A DNA stretch of 60,102 nucleotides from Streptomyces griseoluteus (lineage in GTDB: Bacteria; Actinomycetota; Actinomycetes; Streptomycetales; Streptomycetaceae): assembly GCF_004784465.1 (NCBI RefSeq), contig NZ_SRRU01000018.1:1-60102 (forward strand), read 5' to 3'. Positions 1 through 8,340 of this stretch are shown here, piece after piece. Made by a program: the position numbers and the translations under genes. Each line of letters opens with the position of its first letter. The stretch's first letter is position 1. The notes under the pieces were generated by a model. That model was not told where the DNA came from. It was given only the letters and a program-made list of their open reading frames with translations, and did no database searches.

Positions 1-123
1 TCGATCTTCCGGGTCTCCTTCCTGCGGCGTTCCAAGACGGCAGAAAGACGGGCACATTCGGGCAGTTGACCTTGCTGCCGATGGCTGGATCTGAGCGTGA
101 TCGCCGTTGTGCAACACCCTTTA
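1..123. mobile_element. Right part of a MITE-like 147-bp inverted-repeat element (copy 1, cut by window edge)
   Basis: Bases 1-123 match bases 10924-11046 without a mismatch. The right terminal inverted repeat (GCCGTTGTGCAACACCC) lies at 103-119. The left end is missing because the window starts inside the element. It is too short to encode a transposase and resembles a non-autonomous element that an IS5-type transposase could move; the ends resemble those of the IS at 29061-29926. Confidence 0.8.
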
Positions 124-145
124 GGGCGTGTATCGAATGTGCTGG

Positions 146-445
146 TCACAGCCACTCGTTGATGGCGGCTACGAGGACGGTCGCCTCGTAGCGGACGGCG
201 AGTTTGTCGTACCTACTCGCCACGGCGCGGTGCCTTTTGAGGCGACTGATGCCGCACTCCACCGCGTGCCTGGCCTTGTAATCCTCCGGGTCGAACTTCG
301 GTGGACGGCCGCCTTGGGAGCCGAGGTTCTTTCGGTTGCGGGCCTGGTCGGCCTTGTCCGGGATGGTGCAGCGGATGCCGCGTCTGGCCACACCGCACTC
401 GGAGGCCAGCCCCCGATCAGCCGCGTGAACAACGTTGCGGGTCAA
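146..445 (-). pseudogene. IS5-family transposase, C-terminal fragment
   Basis: The frame ends with a recognisable IS5/DDE transposase C-terminus: RRGIRCTIPDKADQ, a GGRPPKFD segment, the conserved E-R-like part read here as HAVECGISRLKRHRAVASRYDK, split by family convention into the catalytic Glu region, and a terminal INEWL. The upstream part of the frame loses similarity around 420-450 and the N-terminal catalytic Asp region is absent. The fragment abuts the MITE copy at 1-123. It is a dead remnant; family assignment is good, the exact 5' boundary is not. Confidence 0.7.
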
Positions 446-784
446 TACACCTAGTAGGCCCTGGACTCTTACCTCGGACACCAGGGACAAGTAACTGGCG
501 GGTAGCGGCTCCCCGGCCATCGTTTGCCGACGTTGATTCACCTGACACGAGTTGCCGACGCTGCCGACCTGCGGAAACTCGAGCAGTCGAACGCGGGCGC
601 CCGATCGGAGCGCCTTGCCGGACGCCACGTCGCGGCGAAGACCGCGGGCGTCCGACCTCCTGCACGTCGCCGTAGTGCTGCTCATGCATGGTGAGTGTGA
701 TGGTGGCCAGGGAGTGTCGTTGGGCTGGAGGGTCTGCCGGGAGTCATCGGCTTCGCGGAATTGGTCAACAGAGGGCGGAGTTGT
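446..784. other. Degenerate intergenic stretch
   Basis: No convincing gene, hairpin or repeat was found. Frames run through it on both strands but none shows a recognisable domain or a ribosome binding site. It is probably decayed IS and flanking DNA. Confidence 0.4.
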
Positions 785-1663
785 CTACCGATCCGTCTGT
801 GTGGTCGGAACCGATCTGTGTGCTCGGGCGGGCTGACGGAGTGCACTGACCAGTGCGCGTGGGTCGTCGGCGTGGAAGCGGATGGTGTGGGCCTTTTCCG
901 TTGCGCCGAGCGGGCGGGTGAAGGGGAGTGGCCGGTTCAGCTCCAGGGTCACCGAGGTCTGGCTGCCCACAATCAGGTCGAGGACCCCGTCCTCGGAGAG
1001 GGTGATCAGGCGGCCCTCGGGATAGCGCCGGTCGACGCGGACCGAGGCGACCGCGTCCGGCGGTACGGCGAGGTCGAAGAGGGCTCCGTAGCGGATCCGC
1101 AGAGAGCCGTCGGGGCGCACGACGTGCGGCCGGGTGACGCAGGCGGCGTGCAGGGCCAGTACGAGGACGACGCCGTACAGGTCGAGTACCAGGATCACCC
1201 GGTGGACCACCGGCCAAGGGATGAGGAAGGCCAGGCCCACCGTCTCGATCACCATCACGAAGAGCAGCCCGTACATCATCGCGGTCTGGGGCCCGGTGTA
1301 CGCGGCAGCGAGGTCCCCGGGGCGCACCCCGTGCGTGCCGCGCCGGACCCACCGCCCCAGGGAGGCGAGGGCGCGCAGCTCGTGGAGGATCAGGCGGCGG
1401 ACCGTCACCGGCACGGCCTCCTGTACGGCGGACCGCCGCGCCGCCCGGCGGTCCGCGCCGCGGGCGCGCGCGGCGACGTACAACGAGCGCAGCACCCAGG
1501 CCTCCAGCAGCAGCACCGCGAGCACCAGCGCCTCGGCGCCCGCCAGTGCCCACCCGGGCGGCCGGACCCCGGCCACCAGGCAGGCCGCCAGGGCCAGTTC
1601 CCCCGGTAGTACGGCGGCGACCGCGACCCGCGCCGCCCGTACGCCCCTTGATCGGCTACTCAT
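785..1663 (-). CDS. Integral membrane protein of unknown function
   Basis: A 292-residue protein with about four hydrophobic segments: two near the N-terminus (residues ~10-32 and ~38-58) and two in the middle (~128-150 and ~155-178). A soluble C-terminal third contains regular beta-type patterns (RPDGSLRIRYGALFDL, then VRVDRRYPEGRLITL) and could be a PH-like domain; that is inference. The start codon overlaps the stop of the upstream MerR fragment (ATGA), so the two were probably translated together and the regulator may once have controlled this protein. I do not recognise the family. Confidence 0.75.
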   Translation of the reverse strand: MSSRSRGVRAARVAVAAVLPGELALAACLVAGVRPPGWALAGAEALVLAVLLLEAWVLRSLYVAARARGADRRAARRSAVQEAVPVTVRRLILHELRALASLGRWVRRGTHGVRPGDLAAAYTGPQTAMMYGLLFVMVIETVGLAFLIPWPVVHRVILVLDLYGVVLVLALHAACVTRPHVVRPDGSLRIRYGALFDLAVPPDAVASVRVDRRYPEGRLITLSEDGVLDLIVGSQTSVTLELNRPLPFTRPLGATEKAHTIRFHADDPRALVSALRQPARAHRSVPTTQTDR

Positions 1664-2280
1664 CCCCGGCCCCTTTCCATGAACGCGTCCATGAGCCGGT
1701 CCACGACTTCCGCCTGCGCTGGGGTGTACTCGGCGAGCAGCGCCTCCTTGAACCCGGTCACGACGACCCCGTCCTCGGGGATTGCGGCGAACAGCTCCTC
1801 GGGGACGGCTGCCATCAGGTCAGCTGCCAAGGGTGCGATCCGCGGATCGTCGGCGGGGGCTTCGGCGAGCGCGTCGAGGCGCTCATACAGTTCGACGACT
1901 GCGGGATCGGCGACCAGAGTTCCGAGCAGCGCGAAAATCTCCTGACTACCGGAGCTGGTGGCGTCCATCAGCGTGAGGTACTCGCGGTCCTTGGCCGCGC
2001 TCGGCGAGTCTGTTCGGGGGGCCTGTGCCAGCAGTGCGGCGAGGCCGGGTGAGACGGGCCCGGTGGCGCCGGGCGGCTCGGCGAGCAGGGCGCCGAGCCG
2101 GCTGCGACGCTCCCTGATGTCGGCTTCCTGGCGGGCCAGGTCGGCGTCGAGTTCTTCCAATATCTCGGTCAGTTCGCGCCCGGCATCGTTGGCGAGGACG
2201 TCGCGCACTTCATCGAGGCGGAGGCCGAGTTCGGTGAGCCTTCGCACCCTGGCGAGCAGGACGGCGTCGCGGACGCTGTA
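1660..2280 (-). pseudogene. MerR-family regulator lacking its N-terminal DNA-binding helix-turn-helix
   Basis: The readable frame begins at SYSVRDAVLLARVRRLTELG, which corresponds to the end of the MerR winged-helix domain, and runs through a long helical region with EILEELDADLARQEADI (dimerisation helix) to an effector-type C-terminal domain ending FMERGRG. The HTH and its start codon are missing because a Tn3 transposase fragment is joined at about 2281. An internal ATG at 2247 could give a 195-residue product without DNA-binding ability. It overlaps the following membrane-protein gene by ATGA, implying a former two-gene operon. Confidence 0.75.
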
Positions 2281-2580
2281 GGAGGACCAGTCCCAGTGAG
2301 CCGAGCTGGTCCTCCATCCCGTCCCGGTATGCCTGATGGATAGTGCCGCGCTTGCCGTGGCACACGTCGCGGGCCAGCTTGTGCCGGGACTCCTGCACGG
2401 TGAGCTGGCGGTTCATCTGGCGGCGGTAGGTGTCGTCGACCGGGTCGACGACACGGAGCAGGTGCTCGGTCTTGGCGATCCGGCCGTACTCGGCGAATGC
2501 CTGACCCAGCGGGGTCGGGTGGCCTTCGCGTCCGAACATCCGCAGCAGGTCGTAGGCGCGAACCTGGTTAGTGAAGTGGT
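2281..2580 (-). pseudogene. Tn3-family transposase, C-terminal fragment
   Basis: About 100 codons show the Tn3 transposase C-terminal signature: VRAYDLLRMFGREG, PLGQAFAEYGRIAKT, DDTYRRQMNRQLTVQESRH, ARDVCHGKRGTIHQAYRDG, then EDQLGSLGLVL. The usual continuation (an N-x-V-LWNT-type motif) is replaced by MerR sequence on one side, and the other side stops abruptly at the HU gene. It is a fragment caught between two clipped host genes. A related fragment lies in opposite orientation at 33120-33470. Confidence 0.85.
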
Positions 2581-2583
2581 GAG

Positions 2584-2850
2584 TTGGTGGCCGCGTCGGC
2601 CGACCGTGCCGAGGTGACCCGCAAGGACGCCGACGCCGTGCTGGCCGCGTTCGCCGAGGTCGTCGGCGACATCGTCTCCAAGGGCGACGAGAAGGTCACC
2701 ATCCCCAGCTTCCTGACCTTCGAGCGCACCCACCGTGCCGCTCGTACCGCGCGCAACCCGCAGACCGGTGAGCCCATCAACATCCCGGCCGGCTACAGCG
2801 TGAAGGTCTCCGCAGGCAGCAAGCTGAAGGAAGCCGCTAAGGGCGAATAG
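2584..2850 (+). CDS. HU-family nucleoid protein, 5' end clipped
   Basis: The 88-residue frame matches HU: ADRAEVTRKDADAVLAAFAE helix pair, the beta-arm motif RTARNPQTGEPI with the DNA-intercalating Pro, and a C-terminal VSAGSKLKEAAKG. A full HU of this type would begin M-N-R-S-E-L-V; here the first four codons and the native ribosome binding site are replaced by the Tn3 fragment, so the frame enters at E-L-V. TTG at 2584 or GTG at 2587 could act as a start, but no good Shine-Dalgarno is present. It may be a pseudogene or weakly translated. A strong terminator follows, suggesting the original transcription unit ended here. Confidence 0.7.
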   Translation: MVAASADRAEVTRKDADAVLAAFAEVVGDIVSKGDEKVTIPSFLTFERTHRAARTARNPQTGEPINIPAGYSVKVSAGSKLKEAAKGE

Positions 2851-2867
2851 AGAGTCGTCGCCAGGGA

Positions 2868-2897
2868 GCGGGGCCCCACCGACCGGTGGGGCCCCGC
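2868..2897 (+). terminator. Rho-independent-type hairpin after the HU gene
   Basis: A perfect 13-bp stem (GCGGGGCCCCACC with its complement) closes a four-base loop, 17 bases after the HU stop codon. There is no T-tract, as is common in Streptomyces. Confidence 0.85.
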
Positions 2898-2934
2898 TGC
2901 CATTGAGTGGCCCTCGTCAACCTCTCTCCCGCCG

Positions 2935-3135
2935 CTACACGCCTGCCCTGCGGAGGGCCCCGCCACGGCTTCGCATGGTCACCTTGGCTTCGCCGAGCAG
3001 AGCGTGGACGAATCCGTATGACCTTCCGTGCTCCTCTGCGATGGCCCAGATCGAGGCACCGTCTTCGTACTTCTGCTTGAAGTCGGCGGCGACCTTGCCC
3101 CGCGCGTTGCCAGTGATCTGCTTGTTCTTCGGCAT
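2935..3135 (-). CDS. Small helix-turn-helix domain protein
   Basis: The 66-residue product starts at ATG 3135 (MPKNKQITGNARGKVAADF). It carries a resolvase-like HTH pattern: KYEDGASIWAIAEEHGRSYG followed by FVHALLGEAKVTMRSRGG, close to the small HTH proteins common in Streptomyces that are thought to bind DNA. The frame is open further upstream, but the ATG gives the length normal for such proteins, so the longer reading is rejected. Its target and role are unknown. Confidence 0.75.
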   Translation of the reverse strand: MPKNKQITGNARGKVAADFKQKYEDGASIWAIAEEHGRSYGFVHALLGEAKVTMRSRGGALRRAGV

Positions 3136-3385
3136 GATGGGAAACCCTCTTCGTTCACGGTGTGGCGTTGTGCCAGGTGAGCATCGCCCTGCGCTGCAGA
3201 GAAAGCTCACGGATCGCGAATCGGCGCCAGGAACGGGACACGCTGGCTGGCGTGGGTTCCGTCTGGAGCGGCTGGGGAACCACGAGGGCTGAGGCCGGCC
3301 ATCCCCGTCTCGCTTGGGAAGGCTCGGGGTGAGGTAGAGGCCCTTCAGGGGTGTCCGCTCGCCCTGTCGTAACCACCGACAGTGC

Positions 3386-3411
3386 GTGAGAACGGCACAC
3401 GCCGTTCTCAC
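3386..3411. terminator. Perfect 11-bp hairpin
   Basis: GTGAGAACGGC and its exact complement flank a four-base ACAC loop. It lies between the HTH gene and the next rightward frame and could end transcription in either direction. Confidence 0.55.
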
Positions 3412-3541
3412 CTCTGTACTCTCGTCCGTCCGTCCGTCAGCGCGGGCGCTTCAGCGCCATGTTCCGCCCCCCCACCGGCGTCCGCCAAGCTGGCCTGCGG
3501 TGGGCCCGACGGCGATACTGCCCGTGTCCCAGCCCGTCAGC

Positions 3542-4066
3542 ATGCGGAGGCATCAGGTGGTCCAGGACGAGATCCGGCATCCAGCACTAACCGGGGGGCT
3601 CTGGCCGGTGATCAGCATCCGAATACGCCGTGAGGACCAGCGCCTGCGGGCGGCTTCCTGGCGGCCGGCCCCGCAGGCCATACCGGAAGATGTCCTTCTG
3701 CCCTGCGCCTGGCGGGAATTGGAGGGCCTGACCGAGGTTGCCGTAGGCCTGAGCCGGTCCCGCATCTACGTGCGTGAACTCGCCGAACACGAGCTGGCCG
3801 GCCGGCTCGTGTTGTGCCTGCGGGGCGCCCCCGGGGCAATCCAGGTTCAGGGTCCGATGGCGCCCGTCGGCGAGGTGCTGGCTGCCCGGACCCGTTCCGC
3901 CGTGCTGCACGTTGCCGCAGTGCACCACGCAGCCGACCGCGAAGAGGACAGACAGGTCTGGCGCGCCCGGGCCCGTCAACTCCTCAAGGCCAGCCGCGCC
4001 GCCCGCCGCGGCCGCAGCGTTCGGGCCACTTCAGCAGGGTTGCCCACCCTCGGCGGCCGCTCCTGA
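3542..4066 (+). CDS. Hypothetical protein
   Basis: A frame starting at ATG 3542 gives 174 residues with strong GC bias in third positions, an argument for coding. It is rich in Arg, Ala and Leu, including a helical run around LEGLTEVAVGLSRSRIYVRE. No domain was recognised and there is no clear ribosome binding site. The opposite strand also has a long frame here, so the call is tentative. It could be a decayed gene or a shadow. Confidence 0.3.
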   Translation: MRRHQVVQDEIRHPALTGGLWPVISIRIRREDQRLRAASWRPAPQAIPEDVLLPCAWRELEGLTEVAVGLSRSRIYVRELAEHELAGRLVLCLRGAPGAIQVQGPMAPVGEVLAARTRSAVLHVAAVHHAADREEDRQVWRARARQLLKASRAARRGRSVRATSAGLPTLGGRS

Positions 4067-4094
4067 ACCCTGGCCTCGGGATTGGTGAGCTCGC

Positions 4095-4475
4095 ATGTTT
4101 CAGGTGTCGCGTATTTCTGACGGGATGGGCATGCGCACCCGCTCCGACGCCGCGAGGATCATGCTGATCTTCGCGGGCATTCTGGCCTTCGTCGCCTCCG
4201 GCTTCGAGCACGTCGTCGCCAACATGACGACCTTCTCGCTCGGCCTCTTCGAGCACGTCCCCGGTGTGACCGTGGGCGCGTTCGCCCACAACCTCCTCTT
4301 CGTCGGCCTCGGCAACCTGGCCGGCGGCGGACTGCTGGTGGGCGTGGCGTACGCCGTCGCCGGCCGGAGCGGAACCCCGTCGGTCACCACCCCGGACAGC
4401 ATCCCGGCCCCCCGCGCCGGTGAGGCTCCCGAGTCCGCGGCAGCGCTCACGGCCCCGGCGGCCAGCAAGGCCTGA
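4095..4475 (+). pseudogene. Formate/nitrite (FNT) transporter, C-terminal fragment
   Basis: The 126-residue frame holds only the last two membrane helices of an FNT channel: IMLIFAGILAFVASGFEHVVANM followed by the loop MTTFSLGL, and a final helix LGNLAGGGLLVGVAYAVAG. A whole FNT protein has six helices and about 260-290 residues, so over half is lost at the 5' end near 4100. The Ala/Pro-rich tail is typical of Streptomyces versions. FNT proteins move formate or nitrite and often lie with redox-stress genes; fragments of such genes occur elsewhere in this window. Confidence 0.8.
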
Positions 4476-4487
4476 CCTCTGAAACGC

Positions 4488-4526
4488 GACGACCGCCCGG
4501 CCCCTGAAAGGGGCCGGGCGGTCGTC
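4488..4526 (+). terminator. Strong 17-bp hairpin after the FNT fragment
   Basis: A perfect 17-bp GC-rich stem (GACGACCGCCCGGCCCC and its complement) closes a five-base TGAAA loop, 12 bases after the FNT stop codon. It also lies near the 3' end of the convergent gene at 4562 and may serve both strands. Confidence 0.9.
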
Positions 4527-4561
4527 TGTGTACTGCCGGATTCACGGCGTACGGCGAGGCC

Positions 4562-4930
4562 TCACGGTGTGCCCGGAATCGGGCCGAAGGCGGAGGGGGC
4601 GCGGAACCCTTCCCCGTCCTCGTGCTGTCGCAGCGGGCCGCCCACGACGAACCCGGTCATGCGGTCCTCTCCGATCACGTGCACGTCGGACGACTCGTCC
4701 ACGGCGATGCCGTAGACGAGCTCCACCGTCCGGACCTCCTCGGGCGTGCCCTCGCGGATGACAAGGCCGCGGTAGAGCGTCTCCAGCAGGAGTCCCCGGA
4801 CGTTCTCCACGTACAGGTCGACCCGGGGGAGGTGGTCCTCCGCGGTCGCCCGCAGGAGGAGCCGGTCGCCGTGCGCGGCCGTGTAGTGCCACAGCTGGAA
4901 GACGCGCTCGGAGCGGTAGATCTCGGTCAT
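4562..4930 (-). CDS. Putative immunity protein (paralogue 2 of a tandem pair)
   Basis: A 122-residue protein without signal peptide or membrane segment. It shares with its upstream neighbour an N-terminal QLWHYTAAHGDRLLLR pattern, a central VDLYVENV strand and a near-identical HVIGEDRMTGFVVGGPLR motif, so the two arose by tandem duplication. It starts 9 bases after the neighbour's stop (GGGAG upstream). In polymorphic toxin loci the genes directly 3' of the toxin usually encode immunity; here the toxin gene at 5335-6400 is broken. The immunity role is inferred from position and paralogy, not from a recognised family. Confidence 0.65.
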   Translation of the reverse strand: MTEIYRSERVFQLWHYTAAHGDRLLLRATAEDHLPRVDLYVENVRGLLLETLYRGLVIREGTPEEVRTVELVYGIAVDESSDVHVIGEDRMTGFVVGGPLRQHEDGEGFRAPSAFGPIPGTP

Positions 4931-4939
4931 GGGCGCTCC

Positions 4940-5320
4940 CTACGCGGTGTCGGGCATCCGCAGGAAACCGGAGGGCTCGTCGTCGGCCGCACCGGTCTCC
5001 CGGTACTGCAGCGGGCCTCCGACGATGAACCCGGTCATGCGGTCCTCCCCGATCACGTGGAGAAACGATCGCCGGGCAAAGGCTCTCGGACCGAGGAGCG
5101 AGGCCACCTGTTCCTTCTCTCTGTCTGTGCCACGGCGGATCGTGATCCCCTCGTAGGACGGACGCAGGAACACCGCGGTCACCCCGCCCACGTGCAGATC
5201 GACGCGGGTGTCCGAGGCCGTCCGCCGGGAGCTGCGCAACAGCAGCCTTTGATGGTGGGCGACCGTGTACTGCCACACCGTGAAGGTGCGCGGAGAGGAG
5301 AACGCCTCGGTGACCTTCAT
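4940..5320 (-). CDS. Putative immunity protein (paralogue 1, directly 3' of broken toxin)
   Basis: The 126-residue product starts at ATG 5320, preceded by GGAGG, only 14 bases after the toxin's stop codon. The frame is open further upstream, but those residues belong to the toxin's overlapping reading, so the internal ATG is the true start. Motifs: VWQYTVAHHQRLLLR, VDLHVGGV, and LHVIGEDRMTGFIVGGPL. It is soluble and cytosolic by prediction. It probably neutralised the toxin encoded just upstream. Its survival after toxin loss fits an orphan immunity gene protecting against siblings that still make the toxin. Confidence 0.7.
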   Translation of the reverse strand: MKVTEAFSSPRTFTVWQYTVAHHQRLLLRSSRRTASDTRVDLHVGGVTAVFLRPSYEGITIRRGTDREKEQVASLLGPRAFARRSFLHVIGEDRMTGFIVGGPLQYRETGAADDEPSGFLRMPDTA

Positions 5321-5334
5321 GTCCTCCACTTCGG

Positions 5335-6400
5335 TTACCTCTTCTCTCCTGGCCGCAGGGGCGGGAGGAGCTTGATCTCCTCCCCACCGTCCCAGAAGGT
5401 CACATTGTTCCAGTCCAGTTTCTCCGTTCGGTAGTAGCCCCCAGTTGTCTCCCTGCCCTGATTTCACGAACGCGTCGAACTTCTCCTGGTACGTCGCTGT
5501 GGGCGGGTTCCAGCCCTTCATGGACACGGCGATCATCTGGTTCTTGCTCTGGCGTCGTTGACCCCCTGCATCCACTTGGTATAGGGCTGCCCCTTGGGCA
5601 GTCTCCCGATCTCTTCCTTGGACGAGAAGCGGAGTACGGCCCGCCAGCACCTAGAAGGAGTGAAGGCCCTCGACGGTCAGACTGGTAGGTGACGGCCGGC
5701 CGGTCGTAGGAGCGGACGGCGGTGACGGTCGCCTCGGCGCCCCTGTCGGTGCACAGTGTGTCGCCAGTGCGCAGATCGCCGGCCGCGGCCCAGGTGCGGA
5801 GGCTGGGGCTCCAGAAGGGATGGTCGGCGGTGGCCGTGACCTTGCCACGGTGCCCGGTCGGTCCCCGGATCGTGATGGCGGTGAGGTGCTTGTCACCCTT
5901 GGAGACGATCTGACGGGTGACCCGGTGTGCACCGGTCTCACCGGCCGTCGGGTCGGTGGCCCGGACCAGATCCCCGGTGTGGACCCGCTCGATCGGCTTT
6001 TGCTTACCGTCGCCCATGAGCACGCGCGTGCCGGGGAGGAAGCACTCGCCGCAGCCCCTCATCGCTGCGCGCAGGCCCCGATACATCATGCCCGCCAGGC
6101 GCATCTTTGTGGCGATGGTGGCCTGTTCGCCAAATTCCCAGCAGCTCATGAGGTCGTGCTTGACCATGCAATTTTCGAGAGCGTCGACGGGGATGCCGGT
6201 CACGATCATCTCGAGCTCGATCAGGCCGTCGACTATGACCTCCAGCTTTGGCGTCTTCGAGAGGACGTCACAGAAGACCTCGTTGTGCTGGCACCAGCGG
6301 CCTGGGTTCTCCTGGGCCTCGCAGCCGAGGAGGCCGCATCGGTACAGCTCGGCCGGCGTGCTGCCATTGCGTTTGCCTGGCTGCTTTGACGGTGAGTGAT
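5335..6400 (-). pseudogene. Polymorphic toxin C-terminal part with HINT domain, frameshifted
   Basis: Read with shifts, the segment shows an unknown N-terminal part, then a Cys-type HINT domain (ECFLPGTRVLMGDGKQKPIE, KVTATADHPFWSP) and a C-terminal toxin tip. HINT reading breaks near 5690, where the frame must shift to give SLTVEGLHSF, then a TAG stop precedes VLAGRTPLLV. A later shift is needed to reach the natural end, TEKLDWNNVTFWDGGEEIKL, with TAA at 5335-5337. Its 5' end is lost near 6400, so secretion and delivery domains are absent. At least three lesions make it inactive. HINT domains are known to autoprocess and release toxin tips; the tip here is not a family I recognise. Confidence 0.75.
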
Positions 6401-6449
6401 CGATGTAGACGGTTCACCGTCGGCTCGGCGGGTGCAGGAAGATCCTGGT

Positions 6450-7406
6450 ATGGACACCTGCGACAGTCATCAGACGGTGCAGTCGCCGCGGTTGCGGCCC
6501 GGGGATCGGGTGCGGATCGTCTCGCCAGCCAGTCCACCCAGCCGCGAGGGAGTTGCCCGTGGCGTCGAGGTACTGAAGTCATGGGGGCTGCGGGTCGAGT
6601 TGGGCGAGCACGTCTTCGACCAATGGGGGTACATGGCCGGGCGGGATGAGGATCGCGTCTTCGACCTGAACTCCGCCTTCGCTGACTCTGGAGTCCGCGC
6701 GGTGATTGCCACCCGGGGCGGCAAAGGCGCCTACCGCATCGTCGACGACCTGGATATGGACGCCCTGCGGCACGACCCAAAACCCTTGGTCGGCTTCAGC
6801 GACATCACTCACCTCCATCTTGCCCTGTGGGCGCGATGCGGTCTGGCCTCGCTGCATGGCCCGTTCGCCAACTGGAGCGACGAATGGTCCGGGCCGGCGT
6901 CAGCCGAAGCCCTTCGCCGCGCGCTGATGACCACCGACCCTGTGATCATCCAACGGGACACGAGCCAAGCCAGCGCGGCGGTCACCGTCGAGGGTAGAGC
7001 GACCGGTGTCTTGGTCGGCGGCAATCTTGACGCGATCCGCACCGAGGCCGGAGCCGGTCTGCGGAGCCTTAAGGGAGCGATCCTCTTTCTCGAACACCAG
7101 AGAGGCACAGGGCTGGGAGAGGTCGACCGCGCACTGACTCAGCTGACCCGTACTGGGGCCATGGAGGGGCTGTGCGGTGTCGCACTTGGCCAGTTCCTCG
7201 GCTTTGACCAGGATGCCGATGATCCAACCCTGGGGGGATGGGGCATCGCCGACGTCCTGCGCGACCGGCTGACGCACCTGGGTGTTCCCGTTCTCGGTGG
7301 GCTCCCTGCCGGACACGGCCTGCATCCTCCGACCATCCCGCTCGGCACTCAGGCCAGGATCGATACCGCCGAAGGAACCTTGACGGTTCAGCCAGCCGTC
7401 GTCTGA
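6450..7406 (+). CDS. LD-carboxypeptidase, peptidase family S66
   Basis: The 318-residue protein has the S66 layout seen in LdcA and the microcin-resistance protein MccF. The nucleophile lies in GFSD (Ser117), a Glu in LFLEHQ (Glu215) and a His in GLPAGHG (His289). The family cleaves the L,D bond of muropeptide tetrapeptides in cell-wall recycling, or detoxifies peptide-nucleotide antibiotics. ATG 6450 is chosen because AGGAAG precedes it by eight bases; the frame is open further upstream without a site. No signal peptide, so it should act in the cytoplasm. It appears intact. Confidence 0.88.
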   Translation: MDTCDSHQTVQSPRLRPGDRVRIVSPASPPSREGVARGVEVLKSWGLRVELGEHVFDQWGYMAGRDEDRVFDLNSAFADSGVRAVIATRGGKGAYRIVDDLDMDALRHDPKPLVGFSDITHLHLALWARCGLASLHGPFANWSDEWSGPASAEALRRALMTTDPVIIQRDTSQASAAVTVEGRATGVLVGGNLDAIRTEAGAGLRSLKGAILFLEHQRGTGLGEVDRALTQLTRTGAMEGLCGVALGQFLGFDQDADDPTLGGWGIADVLRDRLTHLGVPVLGGLPAGHGLHPPTIPLGTQARIDTAEGTLTVQPAVV

Positions 7407-7499
7407 CTGTCGACCGCCTTACCCAGCGTGCAACGCCCATCGCCGCCCGCGCCCGCGACCACGGCGTCAGCCGCACCGCCGTCGCCGACCCGATGTTCG

Positions 7500-7610
7500 A
7501 TCACACCGCGATCGCGCACCCTGCGGCCGCGCCTTCGACGGCGGGATCAGCGGCTCAGCGATCTCCCACCGCCCGTCCGGAACAATCCAACTCCACACAC
7601 CCCGCCCCAT
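7500..7610 (-). pseudogene. IS5-like transposase, N-terminal fragment
   Basis: From ATG 7610 the frame reads MGRGVWSWIVPDGRWEIAEP and LIPPSKARPQG, the typical start of IS5-group transposases (an N-terminal D-x-W-x-x-L-x-P-L-x-P block). Similarity stops after about 35 codons. No end repeat was found nearby. Confidence 0.6.
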
Positions 7611-7706
7611 GACCGACCCAACGAGCCGAACCCACATAGGACACACGGTCTTAGCTTGTTCTGTATCTTCTGGCGCTCCTGAAGTGGTGCGGGCAGAGTG
7701 GGCGGC

Positions 7707-7958
7707 ATGACAGACAGTTCCGGCCCTGTTCCTGAGGATGTAGGCGACCGCCAGGCGATAGAGCACATCCTCGGTCGTCCCTTGAGCCAGGCATGGCCGA
7801 CGGGTGCACTGGCACCGGGCAGCCGGGTCACGGTCGTTCGCGACCAGGACTGGGACGGCCCTTGGCAGGTCGAGTTTCTCGGAACGATCGATGCCATGGG
7901 TGCACCCGAACCCAACACACATGCCCAGGCGCACAGAGGCGAGCTGCTGTACTGGGTC
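7707..7958 (+). pseudogene. Hypothetical protein, N-terminal part, cut by a transposase fragment
   Basis: The frame starts at ATG 7707 (MTDSSGPVPEDVG) and is coding-like up to GELLYWV at about 7957: ERHILG-type helix, then VVRDQDWDGPWQVEFLGTID, a small beta-rich pattern found in uncharacterised Streptomyces proteins. After that the sequence switches to a transposase in another frame, so the C-terminus is lost. I cannot assign a function. Confidence 0.45.
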
Positions 7959-7959
7959 C

Positions 7960-8340
7960 CCTGTGGACCTGACGCTGCTGCCCGAGCATCGTCGCGGGCA
8001 TGGAGCGATGTACGGCGGCCTGAACCACGGCCGGATCGCCGTCGACCGGCTCCAGACGGTGCTGGCCGGGCTGCCGCTGCCGCGTTTAGAGGGCGGGCGC
8101 CTGGTCCTGGTGGTCGACGTGTCGCCGTGGCTCCGCTCGGATGCGCCATGCTCGGCGGAGCGCCTGTTGTGCCACGTCTACGGCCGCGCGAAGACGGCCT
8201 CGCAGTTCATTCCGGGCTGGCCCTACTCCTTCGTGGCCGCGCTGGAGCCGGGCGCCACGTCCTGGACCGCGATCCTGGACACGGTTCGGCTCGACCAAGC
8301 CTTCGGCCCCGACCGAATCGTCTCGGGCCGCCGCAGCGGG
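7960..8340 (+). pseudogene. DDE transposase, N-terminal half only
   Basis: The frame carries GHGAMYGGLNHGRIAVDRL, LAGLPLPRLEGGRLVLVVDV with SPWLRSDAPCS (the first catalytic Asp region), then CHVYGRAK and PGWPYSFVAALEPG, all typical of a large actinobacterial DDE endonuclease family often filed near IS701. Similarity is lost around VRLDQAF at 8290-8340 and no C-terminal half follows. It lies between two truncated genes, so it was either an insertion that later decayed or part of a rearrangement breakpoint. Confidence 0.75.

Noticed and set aside
4940..5650. A single 236-residue protein ending in the immunity domain.
   Set aside because: Its first 110 residues are the out-of-frame toxin end; the ATG at 5320 has a good ribosome site and fits the paralogue.
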